64,000 nt of DNA from Dactylosporangium aurantiacum (GCF_000716715.1 NZ_JNYJ01000052.1:1-64000); one strand, 5' to 3'; numbered from the stretch's first letter, positions 1 through 8,935 are shown. Made by a program: numbers and translations. Notes: generated by a model not told the origin, from the sequence alone.

Positions 1-82
1 CCGACTCAAGAGCATGCAGTACAGGCCCACCCTCGCCCTAGCCTTCCTCACCACCAGCGGGTTGAGACCACCCTGACCCTGA

Positions 83-1132
83 TTCCAGAAGGTCAGTAAA
101 GCCGGTCGGCAGTACAAGGACCGGGTCTGGGCGGTCGAGGGCTGCAACGGTATCGGCCGGCACGTTGCCCAGAGGCTCGTCGCTGACGGTGAGATCGTGC
201 TTGACGTGCCGGCAAAGCTGTCGGCTCGGGCGCGGTTGTTCGACACCGGCCAGGGCCGCAAGACCGACCCGGCCGACGCGCACTGCGTGGCGGTCGCCGC
301 GCTACGCGCCAGCGGCCTGCGGCAGGTGACCGTCGAGGACACAACGGTTGCCCTGAAACTGCTCGTCGACCGCCGCGACGCGCTGGGGCACGCCCGGACC
401 GACGCGGTGAGCCGGCTGCATCACTTGCTGCTCGAGCTCGTTCCCGGCGGGGCGAAGACGTCCCTGTCCGCGCCGCAGGCCCGCGCGTTGCTCAATACCG
501 TCCGGCCACGTGACATCGTCGGGCGCACCCGCCGCCAGCTGGCCTCGGAGCTGATCACCGAGATCGCCGTCATCGACAAGAAGATCAAAGCTGCGAACGT
601 CCAGCTGACCGAGCTGGTCGCATCGACCGGCAGCACACTGCAGCAACTCAACGGGATCGGACCGTCCGGCGCTGCCCGACTGTTGGGCGACATCGGGGAC
701 ATCGACCGGTTCGCCAGCCGCGACCACTTGGCGTCCTGGAACGGCACCGCACCCATCGACGCGTCCTCCGGCGACCAGCACCGCCACCGGCTCTCGCGGG
801 CCGGGAACCGGCGCATCAACCGGGTCCTGCACATCATGGCCATCGTCCAGCTGCGCAACGACACCGAAGGCCGCGCCTACTACCGCCGCAAACTCGCCGC
901 GGGCAAAACCTCCATGGAAGCCATGCGCAGCCTCAAACGCCGACTGTCCAATGTGGTTTATCAACAGATGGTCAAGGACGCACGACGCATGCGGACGGGC
1001 CCGGGAGGGCAAGCGGGAGCGACTCTGCAATCCGGCGCGGCCGGCTCAATCCCGACAGCCAGCACTTCGGAGAAGCCACATCCCGGACCCGCCGCAACCC
1101 ACTCTAGAACACCCCTCCTCGCCGCCTCTTGA
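83..1132 (+). pseudogene. IS110-family transposase, 5'-truncated
   Basis: The frame opens at 83 after a stop at 80-82 and runs to 1132. It carries the IS110 catalytic-domain motif WAVEGCNGIG, the KTDPADAH acidic motif, and the C-terminal transposase_20 region (GIGPSGAARLLGDIGDI, then the RAGNRRINRVLH helix region). Intact relatives have about 50 more N-terminal residues with the first catalytic Asp. Upstream codons to position 1 do not restore them, so the first acidic residue is missing and the copy is probably inactive. The first possible start inside the frame is GTG at 197. Family assignment is confident; whether the 5' loss is a deletion or a frameshift cannot be decided here. Confidence 0.85.
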
Positions 1133-1303
1133 CACAGAGGGGTGCCATGAGCGGTCACCAAGATCGCGACGCTGGGGCGGGTATTGACCCGGATGTTGCG
1201 CATCTGGTGCAGTTGAACGGGGGCGTTGAGTCGCCAGTCAGGGAAAGCGGCTTACCTTCTAGCTCGACGCTGATGCACCGCCCGACCAACCGGATTTGGA
1301 CCA

Positions 1304-1960
1304 ATGACATCTATCAACCCAGATAGGGTGCAGTTTGCGCTGAACGAGCTGGCCGATCGACTGGTGGTGCCAGCTGACTTAATCTCTGTTCATCGGGACG
1401 ACCCCGCGCGAAGCCGTAGCCGCCGCTATCAAAGCATCCGGTACGGAGCTTTTCTTCTTACCTACGGGCCGTTCGAGCGCTTCTTCAATCGACTGATCGA
1501 ACTGCACGGCGGGCCAAGTCAAGGTTTGTCGCTTACCACCGACAAACTGCGATCGACCTTTGAGCAGCGACTCGCGGTGCCTAACTTGACCAACTCTTGG
1601 AAGGCGCGGGTTCGAGTCGCTCCGGGCACGCATAGTCGCGACATGCGTTGGCGCTGGATCTACCTCAACGGCTCAGCTCTACGAGATTACCTGCTCGACG
1701 CCCGTCGGCTCCGCAACCTCCTCGCCCACGGCGCCGACCCGAGCGATGCGGAGAACTCATCGATGACGCTTTATGTGCGCCGCGCAGGCGGCGGCCACTC
1801 AGTGACGCTCATGTGGGCGGAAGGCTTCTTGCAAGCGGCACAGGATCTGGCATCAATAACGGCACGCCGGCTAGCTGGCGATGACATTGCTCTGCCGGAC
1901 TGGCCACAGCCAGTTCGGTCCGGTGTTAGTGCCCGGCTACCGGAAGCCCCCTATCAGTAG
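1304..1960 (+). CDS. HEPN-like domain protein (putative RNase/MAE_28990-type)
   Basis: 218-residue, all-helical-looking protein. The key signal is R137-NLLA-H142, an Rx4H motif typical of HEPN ribonuclease folds, preceded by an aromatic helix around residues 48-63 (GAFLLTYGPFERFFNRLIE) as in RiboL-PSP/MAE-type HEPN proteins. HEPN proteins often act as RNA-cleaving toxins or defence effectors, or as inactive nucleic-acid-binding partners. The gene stands alone between an IS110 remnant and a membrane/coiled-coil protein. It is less GC-rich than its surroundings, which fits horizontal acquisition. No antitoxin (MNT) gene is adjacent. Function is inferred from one motif and overall pattern. Confidence 0.7.
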   Translation: MTSINPDRVQFALNELADRLVVPADLISVHRDDPARSRSRRYQSIRYGAFLLTYGPFERFFNRLIELHGGPSQGLSLTTDKLRSTFEQRLAVPNLTNSWKARVRVAPGTHSRDMRWRWIYLNGSALRDYLLDARRLRNLLAHGADPSDAENSSMTLYVRRAGGGHSVTLMWAEGFLQAAQDLASITARRLAGDDIALPDWPQPVRSGVSARLPEAPYQ

Positions 1961-2180
1961 GACCGAAAATTCGATGTGCCGCCAGTACTGGCTGCTGTGC
2001 AGTCGCACTCGATCAGTGCGTTGAAGCAACCTCCGAAACCGTTCAAGCGATCACTATTCTTCGGTGCAAATATCGGATCAGCCCTGCTGGCCGCACTGAC
2101 GACTTATTGGTCACGTCGCTCAGCGCCGCGCCCTTGCGTTCATCGGATACATTGGCGGAGGGTGAAGCCGAGGAGCGCCT

Positions 2181-2792
2181 ATGGACGTTACACCATTGAT
2201 CGCCACCGCACTTGGTGGATTCTTTGTTCTCGTGGGCGATCTCACGTCACGCGTATCGTCCAGGCGACAGTCGGACCGGATGCGTGCGATCGCGCTCGAA
2301 GACGCCGAGCGTGCGCAGTTGCGCCAGATCGAACGTGACCGACAGCTAGAAATGCGACAGCGGGGTCAGCGAGCCGCAGATGCGATATTCCGACATCTGA
2401 TCGAGCGAAATGTCGCATTGAGTGACGTTACTGATGAACAGGCGCGCCTATTCGCACTCGAATTCCAGCGGGTTCTCATGTTTGAGTCCGTCTACATCCT
2501 CGACGCCAATGTCCGTCGCTACCTCCAATTGAGCGGCGAAATTCTCGACATGGCTGTGGCAGGCGAATTGCATGCGAAGAGTGCGGTCTTTGCGGTCCGC
2601 TTCAATTGCTACAGATGGCTCGGAGTCGCAGTCAGGGGCGAGCATGAGATCCCTGAACCTACAGACGCATGGAAAGTGCAGATGGAGAGACTACCCGCTG
2701 CGGGTGAACGATTCCGGTCAAGGGTGCGAACAGGCGGCTTCGAACTGGAGGACACGCTCGGGCATTTCTCCGACATGCCGCCAAACTCGTGA
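2181..2792 (+). CDS. Membrane-anchored coiled-coil protein, unknown function
   Basis: 203 residues. One N-terminal hydrophobic helix (about residues 4-21) is followed by a long charged, Arg/Gln/Glu-rich helix (about 25-67) that looks like a coiled coil, then a helical soluble domain. The start is ATG at 2181 with GAGGAG 6 bases upstream. I do not recognise a family. A similar architecture (short N-terminal helix, then a charged helical cytosolic part) recurs in the protein at 40763-41257 of this window, without obvious sequence identity. Lower GC than neighbours and its place beside the HEPN gene suggest one acquired block. Confidence 0.65.
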   Translation: MDVTPLIATALGGFFVLVGDLTSRVSSRRQSDRMRAIALEDAERAQLRQIERDRQLEMRQRGQRAADAIFRHLIERNVALSDVTDEQARLFALEFQRVLMFESVYILDANVRRYLQLSGEILDMAVAGELHAKSAVFAVRFNCYRWLGVAVRGEHEIPEPTDAWKVQMERLPAAGERFRSRVRTGGFELEDTLGHFSDMPPNS

Positions 2793-3194
2793 TCGCCGGT
2801 GCCGTGATCGTCACCGCGTACCTGTTCGGTGCTCGCTCATTGCCATGAGTGCGCGGCGGCCTGCTGATGACAACGACTACGCAACGTGTCTGAAGCGAGG
2901 CCTGTCCGGTCGCGCGGAGGCCCCGGCCTTGCGCCAAGCGCAGATCTCTGCCCCGGCGTTGAACGGCAGGCCACCTGGCGATCGGTCCGCGGCTGGACAG
3001 CAGGACGTACGTATCGCGCAAGCCGCCACGCTCCGACTACCGGCATACCCGGCAAAGCATTACCGGTCGCGCTGCCGCTCTTCACGTCTCCGATCGTCAG
3101 CGGGCAACGACAAGGCAAGCGCCTTGCAGGCTCGTGGGCGTTTGGTGCGGCGCCAAGGACCCGCGGACGCCGTCCTGCCGGCCCGCTCATGACG
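2793..3194. other. Intergenic stretch, no supported gene
   Basis: About 400 bases between the coiled-coil protein and the terminator of the CWB2 gene. Open frames cross it on both strands, but none has a ribosome-binding site or a recognisable protein. Confidence 0.5.
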
Positions 3195-3229
3195 ACGGCG
3201 GCCCGACCCTGTTCGGGTCGGGCCGCCGT
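3195..3229. terminator. Strong hairpin, likely terminator of the CWB2 gene
   Basis: Perfect 15-bp inverted repeat (ACGGCGGCCCGACCC at 3195-3209 and its complement at 3215-3229) with a 5-base loop, 13 bases beyond the stop codon of the minus-strand gene. There is no U-tract, which is common in high-GC actinobacteria. Confidence 0.75.
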
Positions 3230-3242
3230 TGGGCGTGCGGGA

Positions 3243-5270
3243 TCAGCCGTTGAAGCGCTGCGGGCGGGTCGCGGTCGTGCCCGGGATGCGGCCCGGCTTG
3301 GTGGCGCCGGTGCCGCGCGGCTTCGCGTCGGCGGAGGCCGCGAGGGACTTCGGCTTCGTCGTCGGGACCGTGAAGGTCTCGGTGTACTGCTCGTACTTGT
3401 GCGTGCCCGGCAGCGACACCGCGTTGCCCACCGGGTTGATCAGGTTGTCCGACAGGGCCAGGTACCCGCCCAGCAGCACCCCGTACTTGATGGACGACGA
3501 GTTGTTCGACAGGTACGCGCGCGTCTGCGGGCTGAGCGAGCCGGGGGTCGACAGCAGCAGCGGGCCGCTGTTCGCGCCGATCATCGAGCCGCCGGTGAGG
3601 GCGTCGAACCAGGTGGTGGCGGTCGCGACCGCGGCGTAGCGGGGGCCGGCGAAGAAGAAGTCGGCCACGGCGATCGCCGTCTCGAACTCGGTGGCGCCGT
3701 ACACCGGGTAGTAGTACCAGTCCTTGTCGTTCCAGGCCGGCAGCTGGTTGCGCTGGGCCGCGTTGATCAGCGCCCGCACGCCGGGGCCGCCGACGCCGAT
3801 CATGTCGACGCTGAGCGGGTCGAGCTGGTTGAGGTAGTTCGCGGTCGCGGCCGGCATGTTGTCGCCGTTGGTGAGCACGATGACGGTGCCGGGGTTGGCG
3901 CCGGCGGCGGCGCCCGCGGCGAGGGCGTCGTAGTACTTCAGCGACGTGGCGAGGATGACCGCGGACGGGTTCGGGTCGATCGCGTTCGCCACGGCGATCG
4001 CGGTGTCGTACTCGGTCGCGCCCCACAGCCGCACCGTGGTGTAGCCGAGGGTCTTGAGCCGGTTCTCCACGTTCGCCGAGAGCGCGACGGTGCCGCCGAG
4101 CAGGTACACGGTGCCGGTGTTGCCCAGGACCCGCTTGATCTCGGCCTCGGCGGCGGCGTGCAGGCCGCTCGGCGGGGTGATGAGCAGCGGCCCCTCCTTG
4201 ACGACGGCGAGCGCCGAGCCGCCGAGCGCGTCGAAGTACTGGTCGTCGCGGGACAGCACGACGGCCTTCGCGGGGGAGCGGACCCCGTCCACGACGCCCT
4301 TGTCGGCCCAGTTCCAGCGGGAGGTGGCGACCGCGGTCAGCAGCGCGTCCTGGCCCCAGACGCGGTGCACGTACTGGCCGTTGACCGGCTGGCAGGCCGG
4401 CTCGCTGCCGTTCTCGACGAGCGTCACGACCTCCTGGGTCTGCACGTCGATGCGCCGCACCGCCGAGGTCCACCCGGTGTACTGGGAGAACAGGACGGCG
4501 TCGCCCTCGGGCGTCCAGGCCGGGTCGTAGTTGTAGGTGCTGCCGCTGTTCTCGACGGTGGTCAGCTGCCACTCGTTGGCGCCGTCGCTGTCGGCGATCC
4601 AGATCTGGCTGGCGTCACCGGCGGTCCGCACGAACGCGATGCGGCCGCCGTCCGGCGAGTAGTCCGGCGCCCAGCCGTTCTCCACGATGGTGAACGGGTT
4701 GCCCTGCGAGTCCAGCCGGTTGATCTGGGCGTTCTCCCGCTGCCCGTTCGCCGAGTGCTGGTAGATGGTGTCGTTGCCCCAGGTGGTGACGTTCGTGTCG
4801 AACAGCCCGTCGTCGGGGGCGCTGAACAGCTCGGCGCCGCCGTCCCAGTTGCCGCCGGCGGCGGTGATCGCCAGCTTCGAGTACGAGGTGTAGACGACGT
4901 AGCGGCCGCCGTACGCGTACACCGGCAGCTGCACCCCGCTGTTCTGGGTGCTGAACAGCACGAGCTGGTCGGTGCCGTCGGGCCGGACCGAGATCGGGCT
5001 GGTGCCGTTGGAATACAGGTAGCGGCTGCCGTCCGGCGCCCAGTCACCCGGCCCGGGCGCGGCCGACGCGACGAGGCGGCGCTGGCCGGTGCCGTCGGCG
5101 TTGGCGACCCACACCTCGTTCCCGCGCCGGAACGAGATCAGCCCGGTCTGCCCCGGCTGGCTGGCGCGCGCCGCCTGCCCGGTGGCGAACACGGCGGTGG
5201 GCGCCGCGGCCACCGCGGTGGCGGCGACAGCACCCTTGATGGCGGCACGGCGCGAGAGCGCGAACGACAC
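3243..5270 (-). CDS. Tat-exported TolB-type propeller with cell-wall-binding repeats (CWB2)
   Basis: 675 residues from GTG at 5270, chosen because GGGGAGG lies 9 bases upstream; a longer frame from 5312 is possible. The N-terminus has a twin-arginine motif (SRRAAIKG) and a hydrophobic Ala-rich stretch. Residues of about 45-300 hold TolB/WD40-like blades with repeated DG(T)/DWAPDGS-type motifs. The C-terminal half carries CWB2 (PF04122-type) repeats, including WGATEYDTAIAVA and YGATEFETAIAVA. CWB2 repeats bind cell-wall polymers noncovalently, so the protein is probably a wall-attached surface protein. The role of the propeller is unknown. A clear hairpin terminator follows. Confidence 0.85.
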   Translation of the reverse strand: MSFALSRRAAIKGAVAATAVAAAPTAVFATGQAARASQPGQTGLISFRRGNEVWVANADGTGQRRLVASAAPGPGDWAPDGSRYLYSNGTSPISVRPDGTDQLVLFSTQNSGVQLPVYAYGGRYVVYTSYSKLAITAAGGNWDGGAELFSAPDDGLFDTNVTTWGNDTIYQHSANGQRENAQINRLDSQGNPFTIVENGWAPDYSPDGGRIAFVRTAGDASQIWIADSDGANEWQLTTVENSGSTYNYDPAWTPEGDAVLFSQYTGWTSAVRRIDVQTQEVVTLVENGSEPACQPVNGQYVHRVWGQDALLTAVATSRWNWADKGVVDGVRSPAKAVVLSRDDQYFDALGGSALAVVKEGPLLITPPSGLHAAAEAEIKRVLGNTGTVYLLGGTVALSANVENRLKTLGYTTVRLWGATEYDTAIAVANAIDPNPSAVILATSLKYYDALAAGAAAGANPGTVIVLTNGDNMPAATANYLNQLDPLSVDMIGVGGPGVRALINAAQRNQLPAWNDKDWYYYPVYGATEFETAIAVADFFFAGPRYAAVATATTWFDALTGGSMIGANSGPLLLSTPGSLSPQTRAYLSNNSSSIKYGVLLGGYLALSDNLINPVGNAVSLPGTHKYEQYTETFTVPTTKPKSLAASADAKPRGTGATKPGRIPGTTATRPQRFNG

Positions 5271-5390
5271 GATGGTCTTCCTCCCCGAAGAGATCACCCG
5301 AACGGTGATCACGGGCAGTGTAGGGGCGCGGCCAGGGCCGCCGCAGTCCCGGTCCGGTACGGCGCCCCGGGCGGCCCTGAATATGCGTGC

Positions 5391-5627
5391 TTATCGGGCG
5401 CGGTGCCGGTAGTGGTGCATGACGAGCACAACGGTGCAGGTCAGGGTGATCAGCCCGAATCCGACGCCGACCAGGGCGTTGCCGCCGGTGGTGTTCACCG
5501 TCGCGTTCGCCGCGGCGCTGACGACGAGCAGCGCCCACAGCACGGGGCGGAGCAGCCCGCCATGGTCGTCGCGGTCCGGCGTGCTGCTGCGGGTCTCGGA
5601 CGGAGTGATGCGGTACCTGTCGGTCAT
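5391..5627 (-). CDS. Small two-helix membrane protein
   Basis: 78 residues: a polar, charged N-terminus of about 24 residues, then two hydrophobic segments (about 27-43 and 50-70) and an HHYRHRAR tail. It is divergent from the histidine kinase at 5766, with about 140 bases between them that contain a strong palindrome. No family is recognised. An in-frame ATG slightly upstream could extend it by 6 residues. Support comes from two plausible membrane segments and position. Confidence 0.55.
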   Translation of the reverse strand: MTDRYRITPSETRSSTPDRDDHGGLLRPVLWALLVVSAAANATVNTTGGNALVGVGFGLITLTCTVVLVMHHYRHRAR

Positions 5628-5684
5628 GCCGGCAACGCTATGCATCCGCCCGGTCTCCGGCGATCCAGCCAGCGAGCCGACCCT

Positions 5685-5702
5685 GGTACAGCAGGCTGTA
5701 CC
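5685..5702. promoter_or_regulatory. Palindromic operator upstream of the two-component system
   Basis: GGTACAGC-AG-GCTGTACC, a perfect 8+8 inverted repeat with a 2-base spacer, 64 bases before the kinase start. The same site recurs at 8048-8065 before the ABC exporter. Likely target of the adjacent LuxR-type response regulator (inference). Confidence 0.65.
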
Positions 5703-5765
5703 TTTCCGCCCGCAACGGGCCGCGACCGGCTGGTTTCGCCTATCGTCACTGCCGGGGAGGTGGGC

Positions 5766-7031
5766 ATGCCGGGCAGCGAGACAGTGGGGGACACCGGTCG
5801 GGGCCGGCGGTACCTGCGGCACCGCACCCGGCTGACCGTCGACGCCCTCGAGCACCTGGTCGGTGGCCTCGGCACCGCCGTCCTCGCCCTGGGCGCGGCG
5901 CTGCTGCTGGTCGTGGTCGCGGCCGCCTGCCTCGCCGGCATCGGGCTGCTGATGGTGCCGTCGGCGCTGCGGCTGGTGCGCGCGGCCGCCGACCGGGAGC
6001 GGGCCCGGCTGTCCCGGTGGGAGACCGCCCTGCCGCTGCCGCCGCCAATCCCCGCCGGCCTGCGCGACGCGCTGCGCGAGCCGTGGGTGCGCCGCGACAC
6101 CGCGTTCGTCGCCGTGCACGGCACCGCCGGGTTCTGCGTCGGCCTGCTCGGCGTGTCGCTGCCGCTCAGCGCCGTGCAGTATCTGCTGTTCCCGCTGTAC
6201 TGGTGGCTGCTGCCGCCGGACGCGGGCGGCCCCGGCCTCGTGTACTGGCGCATCGACGGGCTGCTCGGCGCGTTCGCGGTCTTCCTCATCGGCGTCGGCT
6301 GGCTCGCCGTGTCCGTCGCGCTCGTGCCCAGGCTGGCCCGCCTGCAGGCGGCGCCGGGCCGGCGGCTGCTGGCGCCGCCGCGGGACGTCGACGTGTCGCT
6401 GCGCATCGCCGAGCTCACCGCCACCCGCGCCGCCGCGCTGGACGCGCACGCCGTGGAGCTGCGCCGCATCGAACGGTCCCTGCACGACGGGGCGCAGAAC
6501 CGGCTCGTCGCGGTCACCGTGCTGCTCGGCGCCGCCCGGCGCGCCCTGGCCCGGGACCCGGCCGTGGCGGGGGAGATCCTGGACCGGGCGCACGACGCCG
6601 CCGAGCTCGCCCTCGCCGAGCTGCGCACCGTCGTGCGTGGGATCCTGCCGCCGGTGCTGGACGACCGGGGTCTCGCGGGCGCCCTCGACGGTCTCGCCGC
6701 CGGCTGCGGCGTGCCGTGCACGGTCGAGGTCGACGTGCCGGGCCGGTGTGCGGCGTCGGTCGAGGCGACGGCGTACTTCGTCGTCGCGGAGGCGCTCACG
6801 AACGTGGCCCGGCACAGTGGCGCCGCCACCGCCGCCGTCACCGTGCGCCGCGACGGCGACCGGTTGCACGTGCGCGTCGCCGACGACGGCCGCGGCGGCG
6901 CCGACGAGGGCCAGGGTTCCGGCATCGGCGGCATCCGCCGGCGGGTCGAGGCCCACGACGGCCGGTTCACCCTGACCAGCCCACCCGGTGGGCCGACGAC
7001 GATACTCGTGGAGCTGCCGTGCGGATCGTGA
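5766..7031 (+). CDS. NarL-type sensor histidine kinase
   Basis: 421 residues from ATG 5766, with GGGGAGG at 5754-5760. Residues 30-200 hold several membrane helices resembling the actinobacterial sensor domain (PF13796 type). The HisKA_3 phosphoacceptor is H240 in RSLHDGAQ, followed by an HATPase_c domain (EALTNVARHSGA as N box, DDGRGG as G box). It overlaps the response regulator by 13 bases, so the pair is co-translated. An ABC exporter follows downstream, an arrangement typical of systems sensing antimicrobial or envelope stress. The ligand cannot be read from the sequence. Confidence 0.9.
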   Translation: MPGSETVGDTGRGRRYLRHRTRLTVDALEHLVGGLGTAVLALGAALLLVVVAAACLAGIGLLMVPSALRLVRAAADRERARLSRWETALPLPPPIPAGLRDALREPWVRRDTAFVAVHGTAGFCVGLLGVSLPLSAVQYLLFPLYWWLLPPDAGGPGLVYWRIDGLLGAFAVFLIGVGWLAVSVALVPRLARLQAAPGRRLLAPPRDVDVSLRIAELTATRAAALDAHAVELRRIERSLHDGAQNRLVAVTVLLGAARRALARDPAVAGEILDRAHDAAELALAELRTVVRGILPPVLDDRGLAGALDGLAAGCGVPCTVEVDVPGRCAASVEATAYFVVAEALTNVARHSGAATAAVTVRRDGDRLHVRVADDGRGGADEGQGSGIGGIRRRVEAHDGRFTLTSPPGGPTTILVELPCGS

Positions 7032-7678
7032 TCGCCGAGGACGACGCCCTGCTGCGGGAGGGCCTTGCGCTGCTGCTGCGTGCCGAGTCGCTCGACGTGG
7101 TGGCCACCACCGACGCGCCGGCGCCGTTCCTGGCCGCCGTGGACGAGCACCGCCCGGACGTCGCGATCGTCGACGTGCGCATGCCGCCGACGCACACCGA
7201 CGAGGGCATCGTCGCCGCCGTCGAGGCCCGCCGCCGCCACCCGGACCTCGCGGTGCTGGTGCTGTCGGCGTACGTGGAGCAGGCGTTCGCCACCGACCTG
7301 CTGGCCGGCGGCGCGCAGGGCCTCGGCTACCTGCTGAAGGAGCGGGTCGGGCGGGTCGAGGAGTTCCTGGCCGCGCTGCACCGCGTCGCGGACGGCGGCA
7401 CGGCCGTCGACCCGGAGGTGGTCGGCCAGCTGCTGGCCCGCAGCCGCCCCGACAGCACGCTGAGCCGGCTCAGCCCCCGCGAGCGTGACGTGCTCGCCCT
7501 CATGGCCGAAGGGCTCGGCAACACGGCGGTCGCGGAGCGGCTGTTCGTCACCGAGGGCGCCGTGCACAAGCACATCCGCAGCATCTTCGCCAAGCTCGAC
7601 CTGGCGCCGGACGACCGCGCCGACCGGCGGGTGACAGCGGTCCTGCGCTACCTGGAGGATACTCAGCGCCGCAGGTAG
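7019..7678 (+). CDS. LuxR/NarL-family response regulator
   Basis: 219 residues from GTG 7019, overlapping the kinase stop. Receiver domain with acidic cluster EDD near residue 8, phosphoacceptor D52 (AIVDVRMP) and the conserved LLKER lysine region. The C-terminal GerE-type helix-turn-helix contains LSPRERDVLALMAEGLGN and a VTEGAVHKHIRSIF recognition helix. It is the partner of the kinase. It probably binds the GGTACAGC-N2-GCTGTACC palindromes before its own operon and before the ABC transporter, giving autoregulation and target control (inference from two matching sites only). Confidence 0.92.
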   Translation: MRIVIAEDDALLREGLALLLRAESLDVVATTDAPAPFLAAVDEHRPDVAIVDVRMPPTHTDEGIVAAVEARRRHPDLAVLVLSAYVEQAFATDLLAGGAQGLGYLLKERVGRVEEFLAALHRVADGGTAVDPEVVGQLLARSRPDSTLSRLSPRERDVLALMAEGLGNTAVAERLFVTEGAVHKHIRSIFAKLDLAPDDRADRRVTAVLRYLEDTQRRR

Positions 7679-7708
7679 CGGTTTCGCCCCCGGAGCTCTG
7701 GAGCAGCG

Positions 7709-8038
7709 ATGCGGTTCGTCGAAGGTGTGGTGTTCCTGTTGGTGCAGGCGGTCGGCGGTGCCCTGTTCGGCTACGCCGTGGCGGCGGTCGGGATGCGGCG
7801 CCGGCCGACGCCGCAACGGATCTGGGGCACGCTCGGCGCGCTGCCGAGGGCCCAGTTCGCGGCGTACTTCGGGGTGCTCGGCCTCGCCTGGCTCACCGCG
7901 GTGTGGCTGATCTGGTTCTTGCGGGGCGAGCGGTACACGGTGCCGGTCGCCGGCGCGCTCGGCGTGGTCGTGGTCGTGCTCGTCGCCGGCTGGATCGCCG
8001 CGGTGCTGCGCGACCGGAGCCGGCGCCGGGCGATCTGA
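7709..8038 (+). CDS. Small membrane protein between the two-component system and ABC exporter
   Basis: 109 residues, with three hydrophobic stretches (about 4-27, 48-70 and 76-99) and short basic loops, ending in RDRSRRRAI. It begins 30 bases after the response regulator, so it is probably the last gene of that operon. No family is recognised. Its place between a two-component system and an ABC exporter suggests an accessory role in sensing or export, but this is only context. Confidence 0.6.
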   Translation: MRFVEGVVFLLVQAVGGALFGYAVAAVGMRRRPTPQRIWGTLGALPRAQFAAYFGVLGLAWLTAVWLIWFLRGERYTVPVAGALGVVVVVLVAGWIAAVLRDRSRRRAI

Positions 8039-8047
8039 CCCAGGGCT

Positions 8048-8065
8048 GGTACAGCCTGCTGTACC
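8048..8065. promoter_or_regulatory. Palindromic operator upstream of the ABC exporter
   Basis: GGTACAGC-CT-GCTGTACC; with flanking T/A the dyad reaches 9+9. The arms match the site at 5685-5702 exactly. It lies about 100 bases before the ATPase start, as expected of an activator or repressor site for the exporter. Confidence 0.65.
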
Positions 8066-8117
8066 ACGGTCGGCCCGTACGCTGCATCGACCGTGCCCCG
8101 CCGCCGCCATAGCGTTC

Positions 8118-8149
8118 TCCGTGTCAGGGAAACCCTGCTCAGACACGGA
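8118..8149 (+). promoter_or_regulatory. Nested leader hairpin before the ABC exporter
   Basis: Outer arms TCCGTGTC (8118-8125) and GACACGGA (8142-8149) enclose an inner AGGG-AAA-CCCT hairpin. The structure ends 15 bases before the ATPase ATG, so it would sit in the mRNA leader and could affect translation or stability. The role is inferred. Confidence 0.35.
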
Positions 8150-8164
8150 AACGAGGTTCTTCCC

Positions 8165-8935
8165 ATGCCCGTCCATGTTGGACAGTCCGCCGAGGCGGCG
8201 GTCCGCGTCGAACGGCTCACCCGCACGTACGGCACCGGGCCGCAGGCGGTGACCGCGCTCGCCGGCGTCGACGTGACGTTCCACGCCGGCACGTTCACGG
8301 CGGTGATGGGGCCGTCCGGCTCGGGCAAGAGCACGCTGCTGCAGACCGCCGCGGGCCTGGACCGTGCCACGTCCGGGCGGGTGTGGGTCGGCGGCACCGA
8401 GCTGACCGGGCTGTCGGAGACGAGGCTGACGAAGCTGCGCCGCGACAGGATCGGCTTCGTCTTCCAGGCGTTCAACCTCGTCGCCGCGCTCACCGTGGAG
8501 GACAACATCGTGCTGCCGTCGCGGCTGTCCGGCGGGCGGCCCGACCACGCGTGGCTGCACCACGTCATCGAACGGGTCGGGCTGCGGGAACGCCTGCACC
8601 ACCGGCCGTCCGCGCTGTCCGGCGGGCAGCAGCAACGGGTCGCGATCGCCCGGGCCCTCGCCACCCGCCCGGACGTCATCTTCTGCGACGAGCCGACCGG
8701 CGCGCTGGACACCGAGACCGCGGCGGACGTGCTGACCCTGCTGCGTGCCGCGGTCGACGAGCACCGGCAGACGGTCGTCATGGTGACGCACGACCCGGTC
8801 GCCGCCTCGTACGCCGACCGGGTCCTGGTGCTCGCCGACGGGCGGATCGTGCGGGACCTGCCGCAGCCCGGCGCGGACCGCATCGCCGAGCAGCTCGCCT
8901 CGCTGGGCCGCCGCCGGGCGGAGGTGGCGGCATGA
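8165..8935 (+). CDS. ABC exporter ATP-binding protein (LolD/MacB type)
   Basis: 256 residues from ATG 8165. Walker [11 protein letters not shown]-loop FQAFNLV, signature [16 protein letters not shown], Walker B VIFCDEPTG, D-loop ALDTET and the H-loop in VMVTHDP are all present. The family powers FtsX-like permeases that export peptides, antibiotics or lipids. It is followed by two 89-bp repeats and then the permease at 9110. A shared palindrome and leader hairpin precede it. The substrate is unknown; linkage to a two-component system favours antimicrobial or envelope-stress defence. Confidence 0.93.
   Translation: MPVHVGQSAEAAVRVERLTRTYGTGPQAVTALAGVDVTFHAGTFTAVMGPSGSGKSTLLQTAAGLDRATSGRVWVGGTELTGLSETRLTKLRRDRIGFVFQAFNLVAALTVEDNIVLPSRLSGGRPDHAWLHHVIERVGLRERLHHRPSALSGGQQQRVAIARALATRPDVIFCDEPTGALDTETAADVLTLLRAAVDEHRQTVVMVTHDPVAASYADRVLVLADGRIVRDLPQPGADRIAEQLASLGRRRAEVAA

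Noticed and set aside
2886..7031. A 1381-codon plus-strand open frame
   Set aside because: Only its last 421 codons (the histidine kinase) look like protein; the rest is the antisense of the CWB2 gene, Arg/Gly-rich and without motifs.
5624..8791. A 1055-codon minus-strand open frame
   Set aside because: Antisense of the kinase, regulator and ABC ATPase; low-complexity Ala/Arg/Pro composition typical of GC-rich shadow frames.
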